This document shows, piece by piece, positions 11,520-24,500 of a stretch of 64,000 nt of DNA. This DNA is from Paraescarpia echinospica (taxonomy: Eukaryota; Annelida; Polychaeta; Sabellida; Siboglinidae): the NCBI GenBank assembly GCA_020002185.1, contig CM034537.1:14229905-14293904 (forward strand). Direction: 5' to 3'. Position numbers and translations under genes: made by a program. Position 1 is the first letter of the stretch; each line of letters starts with the position of its first letter. The notes beneath the pieces were generated by a model that was not told the origin of the DNA, did no database searches, and saw only the letters and a list, made by a program, of their open reading frames with translations.

Positions 11520-12420
11520 GCTATTACCTACTTGGAATTGGATACAAATCCACTTCACTGTCTTCAGCACTGTCATGGAATCTCTTTCAGTTGCCAATTT
11601 CATTTGGCATTAACTGTCATTGGCATTAAAACTATTTTATTAATCAACGATACTAGCTTCCACCCACCCATGTGCATGGAGCAAAAGTGTCATCACCAGT
11701 ATTTTGATCTTAAACTCGTTCTCACTGATCATTTAATGTCTGCTATCACCAATTACTGCATGTAGCCAATAATAATTTTTCAGTAGTGATCGCTTCCTGG
11801 TAAATCAAACTTAATGCCACTGTGACACACTCTGGAGAATCTCCCACCATTCAGTTTGTCCACTGAAAAAAGGAAATAACTCCATTCATGTTTTTCTGAA
11901 ATATATACAGAGGTCTATGGTCGAAGGAAATATGAATATAGAGAGAGGCGAATGAGCCTCAGAGGACGTACACTTTCAAAGCATAAAGTTAGCAATATAC
12001 CATGCCATCATGTCTGTGACATCCAGGCCAGAATATGCATGTCTACACTGTATGCACATGTCTGAACCTAGCCCCATTGTATTTTAATAACTTTGCTGTC
12101 AAATGTTAACAATCTTCTGATGAGGTTTTGTGTTCACCTCACAACTGTCACAAGTCAGGCTCAGTTGTATTGTGCAGCTTTCGGATCAATTTATCTATAT
12201 GATAATGGGCAGGGTTGCAGGAAACAATCAGGTTTGGCGATTTCATGGACTATATATACATTTATATTATATTTATTTATTTGCATTACTAATTTATTGC
12301 TGCATGTTTTGAGTCATGGGTTTAGAACTACTGTGCCATGGCACAACTAGCATAGCAAAATTAACAGATAAACCATCTTATTTACCTACTTAGTGCCAAC
12401 TGTCACTGGCACATAAGATC
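11520..12420. other. Intergenic sequence, nothing recognised
   Basis: AT-rich with short unrelated open frames only. Confidence 0.5.
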
Positions 12421-12850
12421 AGAAAGGCAGAAATAAGGGTCCTCCACCTCTTTCGGTCTGCAGCCAGTTTCACAGGCTGGCCCCAGCTTACTTGAGTGTA
12501 CTTGTGTGAATTCTTCTTCCATAGTCTTCCTCCAAGTGTTTTTTGGCCATCCTAATTTTCTTTTATATTTAAATGTCCATCTTATTGAGGCTTTGAGATG
12601 TCATCAACCTTTCCCAGGACATGGGGCCAAATAGTCCAATCCATTTTCATTTTCTTGTGATGAGTGTGTCGTTCATGTTGCTTTGTCTGATTATTTTTAG
12701 CAGTTGTTTGTATGAGATCTTTTGTGGCCAAAATATTCTCATAGTATTTTGAAGGTATTTTGTATGAAAAGTACAAAGGTATCTGAGGTGTAGTTGTGTC
12801 ATATACCAGCATTCTGAGCCATAGTGTAGGGTTAGGGAGAGGAAAAGTAA
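12420..12850 (-). pseudogene. Decayed non-LTR retrotransposon fragment (C-terminal region of ORF2)
   Basis: Minus-strand translation in two frames gives LHYGSECWYMTQLHLRYLCT, TKYLQNTMRIFWPQKISY and KMKMDWTIWPHVLGKVDDIS, then KLAADRKRWRTLI. This order is typical of the region after reverse transcriptase in LINE ORF2 proteins (YGSE.W, RWIGH-like, final RxxWR). It is frameshifted and truncated, hence non-functional. Confidence 0.75.
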
Positions 12851-14310
12851 TCCATCTGCCAGAGCTGTATTCCCTGTACTGCCTACAACAAAGAGGAGAA
12901 CTGATAGAAACATCCAAGATTCTAAATGGATGGGACCATGACGAGGCTGCAAACATCTTCCAAGAGAGTGGACAGCCTAGACAGGCCAGAGAAAGATATT
13001 CAAGCCGAGTTACATCCTGATTAGGCAAAATTTCTTCTCAGAGTGATTGACCAATGAAATGACTTACCGGACATTTGATCAATTTAATTCCAAACAGCCC
13101 TATCAAGGATCACTCATGAAAAATAGTTGAGGCCAAGACAGTACCACAATTCAAAGCTAAGTTAGATAAGGACTGTCTGATATAAGTGTCAACAAAAGTA
13201 TGTAGCCTAAAATAACCTGTTACCATGGTAACCTGTATCAATGTAAATGTTACAGTGACATTGTTGCAGTTAATGTGCACTTTTTTCTCAGCATTTTAGT
13301 GAAAAGCTCCACTAGTTTCCTAAAATATATTACATTACGTCATTCATTTATCACCATGTGTTTTGAGTCATGAACTTCAAACACTGTTCAGTTGGCTCAT
13401 GTGGAAATAGAGCTTCCTGACATGATGGACTACATACATCATTGTACAATAAAAGTATACCGCAGCAGTATACAATAAACTGTCGCTACAAACGACTTGT
13501 TGGTACTTGGTCAAACTATGTCATATATAATTGTAAAACGTAATGGACAATAAGGAACAGTTTTTGTAAGGAAAAAGTAACAGAAACAAAGTAACACTTT
13601 TTTGTCAAGAAATACATTTAATACAAATTTTTTTTCTAGTGGCTGACATTGTATACAGGTAACATAGGAGACAGTTTCCAACCTTGCTATTTTTATGAGT
13701 TCCGCCCTTGCATCAAGTAAATTGGATTAGATTCTCACAAAGGACTGTAAATGAATGGGACAGATTATCTGCTGATTGTGTGGGTGCTAGTAGCGTAAAT
13801 ATGTTTAAAAATAAAATCGACACATACCTTAAAAGGGTGGGACACACGTAGATAAAAAGTATTGGACTCTCGATAAGCCAAAAGGCTTCCTTGTCCACCT
13901 GCCATCTAGAGTTAATTTTCTGGATGGCAGTCTTGTTAAATTGTTTACCATTATGTGACCATACACAAGCATTGAGGTGACAAGGTGTAGGCCACTGGGG
14001 TAATTGATAGAGCACATGTATCCCAGAGTAGCCGACACCAGTAAACCACAACATCCACTTGGTCACCGTAATACTGCTATAAGACCATTGCTGCTTATAA
14101 ACCTTACAGCTCAATGTTATTATGCTGATTCATTTGTTTAAATATTAAACACTAGATTATAGCAAACATTTTTTGTAGAAATATCTTTAATTTTCACTCA
14201 ATTAATGTGCGTACAGTAAATATAATTTGCAAATCACACAATATTGTTGCACAACAGTACTTTCATAAAGTATAAAATAAAATTACAAGCAAAATAAACT
14301 GTTACCTTTT
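12851..14310. other. Intergenic / TMCO4 5' region, nothing recognised
   Basis: No supported gene. A tRNA-like phrase near 13990-14020 (CCACTGGGGTAATTGATAG) is too degraded to call. Confidence 0.45.
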
Positions 14311-14626
14311 CTTCATTACCATTGTCTTTTACTTTTCTTCATTACCATTGTCTTTTACTTTTCTTCATTACCATTGTCTTGTACTTTTCTTCATTACCAT
14401 TGTCTTGTATTTTTCTTCATTACCATTGTCTTGTACTTTTCTTCATTACCATTGTCTTGTACTTTTCTTCATTACCATTGTCTTGTACTTTTCTTCATTA
14501 CCATTGTCTTGTACTTTTCTTCATTACCATTGTCTTGTACTTTTCTTCATTACCATTGTCTTGTACTTTTCTTCATTACCATTGTCTTGTACTTTTCTTC
14601 ATTACCATTGTCTTGTACTTTCCTGT
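14310..14626. repeat. 26-bp pyrimidine-rich minisatellite upstream of TMCO4
   Basis: About 12 tandem copies of a 26-bp unit (TTCTTCATTACCATTGTCTT plus GTACTT), very homogeneous, ending about 200 bp before the TMCO4 start codon. Open frames across it are low-complexity artefacts of the unit. Confidence 0.95.
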
Positions 14627-14823
14627 TTTCTTCAGCACAACCATTTGATGTTCCTTATATCCATGGGATAAAACACCAACTTAAATAATTCAAACTGCAT
14701 ATGTGGTCGTTTGGTACATATGTCAAATGTCTTTCTTTTAACAATAATGGGATAACAATTGACAGTTACATGTGTATTAGATGTCTGCACAATATTACAA
14801 TGAATGTTGGCTGTAATTTGTAG

Positions 14824-15542
14824 ATGGAGAAAGGCAAGGTTAAGCCGCAGCAATTGCCGGGAGACGCTAAAATGGAAACTCAGCGGGCACTGTTGGATGA
14901 GTCTAAGAAGATGCAAGACGTCTTGGAAAGTGATAAAATAACTGAGTCGGCAGAAGATCATGTGACCAAACCACTGAAGCAAGATGATGCAGCATCCTCA
15001 GAATCTGACAGTTCATTTACATCAACTAACTTGGTAACTGACGAAGACTCAACTGATGAAGGAATTGCAGCAGAATCAGTCAAACTTGACTGTTTGACAA
15101 ATTATGCTAAACCAGGGGCAGAGTTGTTGAACCATGACACTGCTGGAAATGGTGTGGCTGTAGAGTCGGTGAAGCATGACACCTCCAGAAATGATACTGA
15201 CTTAGCAGCAGAGTCAGTGAAGCATGATGACACCGGAAATGATCCACAGTTACCTGCAGAATCGGTGAAGCATGACCACACAAGAAATTATGAGACAGAC
15301 ACTAGCGACCACAATGCTTCAGCAAAAGGTGACATTAATTCTGCTGAAGAGGAGTCACTCAAGCAAGACAAGTTGAGCAAGAAGGAGAAACTTGCCCAGC
15401 AGATGAAGCAGGAGACGGTCGAAGCCGCCCTCAAATACAAAGACGTGTTCATTGGGAACCTCAGCGATGCAGCGCGTTACTCCTACATGTCATTGTGTGC
15501 CGTGATGCTCCACCAACTCTTTGAAGACGCACCATGGGACAG
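14824..15542 (+). CDS. TMCO4: TMCO4 coding exon 1 with acidic repeat region
   Basis: Encodes 239 residues plus two bases. The ATG follows TTTGTAG directly, so this is probably exon 2 of the transcript. Residues about 80-160 contain four diverged copies of AESVKHD with Asn-Asp spacers, a coding tandem repeat of about 57-66 bp. The conserved part starts near SKKEKLAQQMKQE and continues through KYKDVFIGNLSDAARYSYMS to EDAPWDR. Donor GTAATG. Confidence 0.9.
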
Positions 15543-18500
15543 GTAATGTCGTTTGTTCATTTGGAGACCATGGTACTATAGAACATGTTTTTGTGTCATG
15601 GCTTTAGGGTTTGTAGCAAAGTCCCAATTGTAACCTGCCACACCAAAGTGGGTATTAAGTTGCAAGATTGTGAAATATAGTTTTGTATCTTTTTGGATTT
15701 CACAGATCATGAGCTTTAAAATGATACCTCATTTGTTGAAATATCTTCAGTAGTTTTTGATTTATTGCTAGAATTGGAACAAACTTTTAAAAAGCAACAT
15801 TTTGAGAAACACAGTCATTTTGACTGATTTTTAGTCCTTTGGCCAAAGGTCCAAGGGACTATTGCCATCACTTTGCATCTGCCGTCAGATGTCCGCCATT
15901 AGCTGCCGTATCTCAGAAACCGTTCAGCAACTTTTTCTCTAATTTTGCATAGACATATCTTGGGGCACTGCCACTATGCACGAGAAATCTGTATTTGATT
16001 GAATCATTTTAAGGGCTCCATAGGGCCTCCAAGGACCCCAAAACTGGTGAAAATGTAACATTTTGCCTATTTTTTTCAAAAACTGTTCAGCAACTTTTTT
16101 TCTAATTTTGCATAGATGTATCTTAGGGTGCTGCCACTATATACAAGAAATCTGTATTTGATTGAATCATTCTAAGGGCACCTAAGGGGCCTCCAAAGTG
16201 CAAAAGTTTTACATTATCTAGTGATGTGGTTTTGAGAAGGGCCCTTGAGACCACCCCCAACAGTAGATGTTGTGTATTGTGCCACAAAGTCAACAGCTGT
16301 GACTAATCTCTACAGCCTAGTCCATTGAGACCTTGACTAATCTTTCATTGGTCACAGCACCCAGGCAGAGTAGACACACTTGATCCCTGTTAGACTGAAC
16401 AGTTGCCTAACACTTTTAAACTGTATCTTCAAAACTATTGATTTTCTATAATTGCAAGTTGTGTTTATTTTTTATTTTCTTTAGACTACCTTTTACTCTC
16501 AGATAACCTGTCCTCTTAATTTTATACATAAAGACATAATCTGGCATAACTTTATACATTTTTGTAGCAGCACATTTGTACTTCCAGTGTATCATATATT
16601 TATCACTTGTTGTGTATTACACCCAGCTGTGGAGCTAAGATTCTCTGCCTGCTATTGTTTGATGGAAACTGTGACTAATATGTAATTGGTCACTGGCATT
16701 AGCTTGTTTCAACAGACAGCATTAAGCCACTAGACCCCTGTTAAACTAGACAGTTGCCTGTAGGTTTTAAACTGTGTCAAACAGTGAGTCTACCTTTTGC
16801 TCTCAAATAATCTGTCCTCTTAGTTTTACACATAAAGACATAATCTGGCATAACTTAATAAGTCTTTGTAGCAGCACATTTGTACTTCCAGTGTATCATT
16901 GCAACATAACATACATATTACATACTGTGTGTCACATTTGAATGTTGTGCATGTAATATTTCCATGCAATCCTTTTGCATATATAATTTCAACAGCCGTT
17001 TTCTTCATTTTCACTTTTTGACCCCTACCATGTTCAGTGCTCCATAACTTCGCCAATTTTTTTGTAGCAGTCATATAATTTTTGAAACCATGTAAAGCAC
17101 CCTACCAAACCTTTACAAGGATGTAAGAAAACAATGTTACAATTTTTCTGAATTTTTCCCATTGTTTTTAATTGTTTTTAATATATGGGTTCGCAAAGGT
17201 GTGCATTTTATTAGTTTTTGGATTGTTTGTCGAGAAAAATAAACTGGACATCGAACAATGAAATTGTAAGTTATGCATTTCTGCCAAATTCACAAAATCG
17301 AAGGATTATGACCTAGAGCCCCACACAGCTATTTTTGATTTGTGTGCAAAATAGACCATGTGACTTAATACTCGATTCACAGTGGCCGGTCACTTATTTG
17401 ACAGTTTTGAAACCGTGCTCATGCAGAACGTGATTTGTGTCTTGCCTTTGCCTTGGTAGTATATGTGCAAAGTCCCAATTGTGTATAGCAGGATGGGCGA
17501 CTGAGTGGTGGTTTGGTCGTCATCACCAAGTATTGCGGGGGAAATAAATTGTCACAGTGGTGCTTCATATTGCTGGGAATATATATTAATGCCCATTGAC
17601 TCTATTGTGGACAGTGAATATTGAAACCCAGCGTGGTGGGTGATGTCCTGCCAGCCGTGTCATGTCAGCTGAATCTGGTGGCTGTTGGCTCTGGATTTCG
17701 AAGCTATTCTGGATCAACCAAAATCTTAACACCTACGCCATCTACTTGTGGGGTGGATTTTAATCAATAAAAACTGTACTCTTTTACTTTGTGAACTGAT
17801 GTAACATAGATGTACATGTGTATCATACAATTTGATTTTGGTTGATACTGTCAGATGAAATATTCTGTACTCAACTTTTAATAAATGCAGTTATCGTAGG
17901 TACTAGTACAACAGAAGCAGGTACTATATTAGGCACCATTTGCTTGTGCGCACAGCTGTTAAAACACAAAACAAAATTGTTTACCGTAAGAATTGTTGAA
18001 ACGGTGATTGCTTGTTATGTTTTAGGGATTTCAAGACAGACTTTATAAAGTGTCTTGGGAAACATCTCCAAGTACCTGACCAGGTAAGTATTGCAAAGAA
18101 CTCCAGCTGAGCCAATCAGTCAATCAATATACAAAATCTGAAAACTTCAGCTCAACCCAAATTCCACAGATATGTCTACTGACAACGCATTTGCTTGTAA
18201 GCTGCATCAGAATTCTCCGGCAGTATAATTATACAGAGGTCTCTCCTCAGAACATGACATTGCATCACCCATCAAAACTAATAGTCTACTTCTCGATGGT
18301 GATGACTTCATTACTACACTCAAGAGAAACCACAAGAGCTCTACACAGGTGTAAACCGGCTAACAAGCTCGCAGCTGAGACACGAGTCTACATCAGACAA
18401 TCAGACAGCACGATCTTGTTCCCAACACTGAAATGGTGAGAAGAGCTGCCAGACCCAGTAAGGAGGCCATTATGACATCAACTCAGATTGGCAGGTTGTG

Positions 18501-21500
18501 ATACCATTTACAGTCAGTGCTCAACTCTTGCAAGAAAGCCCAGGCAGCTATGATCATCTTGTTTTGATCTACTCTTGTTCCCATGGTTGAAACAAACATT
18601 AGATCTAGGGCTTTCTCAGTTACTTTGGTATTCACTCCATGTTTGTTGGCTGATTGAACAATGGATTTTGTTTTCACTGTTGTGTTCATTATTGATTGTG
18701 TTCACTGTTGTGTTCACTGCCATGTTTATGGCCATGTTCACAACTGTGTTCACTGCAGAGTTCACTGCTGTATTTGCACTGTTGTGTTCGTGGCTATGTG
18801 CATGACTGTATTTAAAGGTGTGTTCTCTGCTCCATTCACTGCTGTGTTAACTGCTGTGTTCATTACTGTGTTCACTACTGCGTTCACTACTGTATTCATT
18901 GCAGGTGTTGGAGTCAGCCCAGGCCCTGCAACAGGGAATGGGCATGGATCGACCCGACCCATTTGCTCAGGTCATTCTACAGATGGACATCATCAAGGAG
19001 CATGGTGCTGCCATCTTGCTGTACGACCTTGTCACACTGTCCATACAACGAGGTACAGTTGTCTTGAGGTCACCCTTCACCTTTCATGTCAATATTTCTG
19101 CAGACTAATTTCAGGGAAAATTTGTACTTTTTTTGTGGCCAGGAGACGGTTAGCTAAAATTGTCAAAAAGTGGTTAAAATATTTTTTTAATGTTTTAATG
19201 ATTTATTGTAATTTTTGTTTATTATCCAGTTATCTGCACTGGTGAGTGGTGATATGGACTAGTATATTTAGTAAATAAACGGTTCTACCAATTCGTACTA
19301 GACATAGAAGAATTGGACTTGAATTTATAGAATTCACACTGTTTAGTGTGTGCATTTTGACATTTTTAGTTTCAAATATTTTTTTGTATAATCAATCAGG
19401 AATTTTTTATATTTCTTGTTTAAAAAGGTAATATAATACTTTTATTAATACTTAAAAACCTTAACATATTCTCATTTTATTTCTCGAGATAAATTAAGCT
19501 TAATTAAATATGTGGACAATTTCCTGATTATTATATCTATTGTTGAATGGCCCATCACTGAAGGACTGGTGAGAGGTAAGCCACAGTGCATGACCAGATA
19601 ATGCTAGATTTGTATTTAGTCAGTAATGCACCATTTTTTGTTTAACTTTTACCTGTTTCAGTCATTTATTACTGTATGATTCTAGCTTGTGTTGTCACAT
19701 TTTTTCCTAATTTTCGATTTTTATTAAATATCATACATTTATTTATGAATGCATCAATTTTTTAATTCACTGTTTTCCTTTCATCACTAATTTTCTACAG
19801 TCTGCATGTTTTTGCAATATGTAGTAGACCAGTTAATTTATAAATTTACAAACTGCACATATTATTAATTTAATGTAGGTAGTTATTAATGAAATATAAT
19901 ATATTAAAACATATCCCAAATGGACATGTAAAATCCAGATGTTGTTGTAAAAACATTTGCAGTTTTAATCATTTCCTCGTAAATGATATAAAAGTAACTA
20001 AGCTTTAAAGAAGGCTGTCACTTAAGGTAGCTGGGGCGGGTATCATGTCCATTGATTTCTTTATTTTTTTTTCATAGAACATTAGTACATGTCAGTATGG
20101 ACATGTGTACTATTAAAAAAACCAAGGCACTAGCGCCATATGTCACCAATCCATCCTTTAAAAACTAGTATTTTTAGTGTGTCTGTGGAAAGTCCCTTTT
20201 CAGATTCATGGAAACTGACGATGTTTCCATAGTGACGATCACGTGTGCGTCAGCCCAGTTCAAACATAAATTCGTTGACCATGAATGCAGATCATATGGT
20301 CTGGTTATTCTCATGCCACTATGCTGTTGTATTATAATTACCTAAATGCATCACACTGTCAAATCACCATGGCAAATACTGGCGGTAGTTTTTTTATTCT
20401 CTCGATGCCCGACCTCTGCCGCCCATTGCAATGACACCTGACTGACCTCAACAGGTGTCAATCAATCTTGTCTACCACAACAAGTTCAACATGTGGCCCT
20501 TCATAACACAATATCTTTCCATCTTGGCGGGAAAACCTTGGGGTAAATCTCAGTAATAGAAGTGTCTGTCAAATTGTGTTGAAATAAACCACATGCATGT
20601 GGTTTATTTCAACAAGTGAAAAAGTCACATTTCAAAGCAAAAAACAAGCATTTGGTGACACTTGTATTATCAGCAGCAACCAGGAAGTATTACTTAGTGT
20701 AACTTTTTATAAAAACTACAATACTTACAAAACCATAACTTGGCATATGAACTCAGCTTGTGTTTACCCATGTTTTGTGAAGGGGTCATGCCAAAACATG
20801 CAGTACGGATTTTTGCTGTCTTTCAACATTGTAGCAAAATGTTTATGAAGCAGTATCAAACTTAATATGCATTTGTTTATAAAAACCCATACGAATGTCA
20901 ATAACATATTTGTACTTACAACCATACACATTTTTCTTTTGGGGAGTTTCTCAAAATGAAATAAAATGCCAGTTTAGGATGATTTTTAATTGTCTTTAAA
21001 CACATTTAAATATCACTAAACAACATAAAAAATCAATTCTTTTTGGTCAGGAGTATTGTTTAATGTGTTAGGCATTGTCTGAGACAAAATTGTTACTTTA
21101 TCTTTTAAACATTTATTAATTTGATTTAAATCAAAACAAGCATGTCATAGGCATCCTTACCACATTAATATAAGCTAATTTCGATGCTTGGTAAACTTTA
21201 TTTCTTATTAGTTCAGATTCATCATTGCAAAAACAAACAACACTTGCAAGCCCAAGTTTATCTGACTGACTATACTTTTTAATTGTTGTGATTTACATAA
21301 CACAATGGAACCTCAATATTAACGACACCCTCTGTACTGGGCCAAAATAGCTCCCTATACTTGATTGCTATGGAGATAACTTGGGACATAATTGCGAGGT
21401 GGCTGTGTTACAGAGGCGACCTTAAAACAAGGTTCGCGAGGTGGCTGTGTTACAGAGGTGACCTTAAAACAAGGTTCCATCTTCATAGACTTTGATGCTG

Positions 21501-24500
21501 TTGTTGTGACTCGTAGGGTGCTATGACTCACGTGTGCGTGTCCTGCTGCGTGCGATCAGTGCGTGCGTGGGTGTGCAGTGGGACGTCGTAGAGAGTCTCG
21601 AGGACAATGCAGTGCACAACTTCGAGGAGGAGGAACACCATCTGACAGAGTGAGTGACACTAGTGACACGTCAGTTGACACTGGTGACATATCAACTGAT
21701 TGGTGACGTGTCAGTTGACACTGGTAACATGTCAGTTGACAATGGTGACATGTCAGTAGATAATGTGACATGTCAGTTGACATTGGTGGCATGACACTGA
21801 TACTAGTGAGATGTCAGCTGACACTGATGACATGTCAGTTGACACTGGTGACATGTCAGCTGATACTGTGATATGTCAACTGGTAACGTGTCGCAGTTAT
21901 TCCGCATTTATTACCTGGTGGTTATTATCAAAACAGAAGTAAGGTGCATGGTTGAAGTGCAGGATGTTGCACCCAGCAGGATGACACGTACGTATTAGGA
22001 CACTGCTTTTTTGGCCACCCTAAAAATCTACAGAAATCAGAAATAATACTATTTTTCTACTTTATGTTTTCGGACAGTTGCGAGTTTAATTATTTTTATC
22101 TTCATGAATACATAGAGCGGTTACGATAATATGTAAATAGGTTCATAAACCTTAATGGCAGTCTAACAGTTGTTTGGGTGTGGGTTCACATACTGCGGTG
22201 TATACACATGGAGCAGGGTAATGTGATGTGTCCTCTGTCTGTCTGCAGGGAGGAAAAGTGTGGGTTCACATGCTGTGGTGTATACACATGGAGCAGGGTA
22301 ATGTGATGTGTCCTCTCTCTGTCTGCAGGGAGGAAAAGTGCGGGTTCACAAACTGCGGTGTATACACATGGAGCAGGGTAATGTGATGTGTCCTCTCTCT
22401 GTCTGCAGGGAGGAGAAGTGTGGATTCACATACTGCGGTGTATACACATGGAACAGGGTAATGTGATGTGTCCTCTCTCTGTCTGCAGGGAGGAGAAGTG
22501 TGGGTTCACATACTGCGGTGTATAGACATGGAGCAGGGTAGTGTGATGTGTCCTCTGTCTGTCTGTCTGCAGGGAGGAGAAGTGTGGGTTCACATACTGC
22601 GGTGTATAGACATGGAGCAGGGTAGTGTGATGTGTCCTCTGTCTGTCTGTCTGCAGGGAGGAGAAGTGTGGGTTCACATACTGCGGTGTATACACATGGA
22701 GCAGGGTAATGTGATGTGTCCTCTGTCTGTCTGCCGGGAGGAAAAGTGTGGGTTCACATACTGCGGTGTATACACATGGAGCAGGGTAATGTGATGTGTC
22801 CTCTCTGTGTCTGCAGGGAGGAAAAGTGTGGGTTCACATAATGCGGTGTATACACATGGAGCAGGGTAATGTGATGTGTCCTCTGTCTGTCTGCAGGGAG
22901 GAGAAGTGTGGGTTCACATACTGCGGTGTATAGACATGGAGCAGGGTAGTGTGATGTGTCCTCTGTCTGTCTGCAGGGAGGAAAGTGTGGGTTCACATAC
23001 TGCGGTGTATACACATGGAGCAGGTTCACATGTGATGTGTCCTCTGTCTGTCTGCAGGGAGGAGAAGTGTGGGTTCACATACTGCGGTGTACATGGAGCA
23101 GGGTAATGTGTCCTCTGTCTGTCTGCAGGGAGGAGAAGTGTGGGTTCACATACTGCGGTGTATACACATGGAGCAGGGTAATGTGATGTGTCCTCTGTCT
23201 GTCTGCAGGGAGGAAAAGTGTGGGTTCACATACTGCGGTGTATACACATGGAGCAGGGTAATGTGATGTGTCCTCTGTCTGTCTGCAGGGAGGAGAAGTG
23301 TGGGTTCACATACTGCGGTGTATAGACATGGAGCAGGGTAGTGTGATGTGTCCTCTGTCTGTCTGCAGGGAGGAGAAGTGTGGGTTCACATACTGCGGTG
23401 TATACACATGGAGCAGGGTAATGTGATGTGTCCTCTGTCTGTCTGCAGGGAGGAGAAATGTGGGTTCACATACTGCGGTGTATACACATGGAGCAGGGTA
23501 ATGTGATGTGTCCTCTGTCTGTCTGCAGGGAGGAGAAGTGTGGGTTCACATACTGCGGTGTATAGACATGGAGCAGGGTAGTGTGATGTGTCCTCTGTCT
23601 GTCTGCAGGGAGGAGAAGTGTGGGTTCACATACTGCGGTGTATACACATGGAGCAGCGTGTGATACCTCTGTCCTCTGTCTGTCTGCAGGGAGGAGAAGT
23701 GTGGGTTCACATACTGCGGTGTATACACATGGAGCAGGGTAATGTGATGTGTCCTCTGTCTGTCTGCAGGGAGGAGAAATGTGGGTTCACATACTGCGGT
23801 GTATACACATGGAGCAGGGTAATGTGATGTGTCCTCTGTCTGTCTGCAGGGAGGAGAAGTGTGGGTTCACATACTGTGGTGTATACACATGGAGCAGGGT
23901 AATGTGATGTGTCCTCTGTCTGTCTGCAGGGAGGAGAAGTGTGGGTTCACATACTGCGGTGTATACACATGGAGCAGGGTAATGTGATGTGTCCTCTGTC
24001 TGTCTGCAGGGAGGAGAAGTGTGGATTCACATACTGCGGTGTATACACATGGAGCAGGGTAATGTGATGTGTCCTCTGTCTGTCTGCAGGGAGGAGAAGT
24101 GTGGATTCACATACTGTGGTGTATACACATGGAGCAGGGTAATGTGATGTGTCCTCTGTCTGTCTGCAGGGAGGAGAAGTGTGGGTTCACATACTGCGGT
24201 GTATACACATGGAGCAGGGTAATGTGATGTGTCCTCTGTCTGTCTGCAGGGAGGAGAAGTGTGGGTTCACATATTGCGGTGTATACACATGGAGCAGGGT
24301 AATGTGATGTGTCCTCTCTCTGTCTGCAGGGAGGAGAAGGCAGAGCAAAGGCAGAAAGAGAAGAGCAAGAAGAGGAAACGTTATGTCATGATTGGTCTTG
24401 CAACTGTTGGGGGAGGAGCTTTACTCGGTAAACACATTGTCTTACTATTGCTTACTTGAGAAAGTTATTTCATCTATACTATAAAAACAGTTCGTTCTCT

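Noticed and set aside
14322..14688. Three overlapping open frames of about 105 codons, leucine/histidine/phenylalanine-rich
   Set aside because: They are translations of a 26-bp tandem repeat in successive frames.
22176..24329. CRISPR array
   Set aside because: Units are contiguous and near identical with no unique spacers, and the host is an animal genome.
22426..24459. Many cysteine/tryptophan-containing open frames on both strands
   Set aside because: They are products of the 80-bp repeat; only the segment from 24330 belongs to a gene. I treat the rest as pseudo-exons needing transcript proof.
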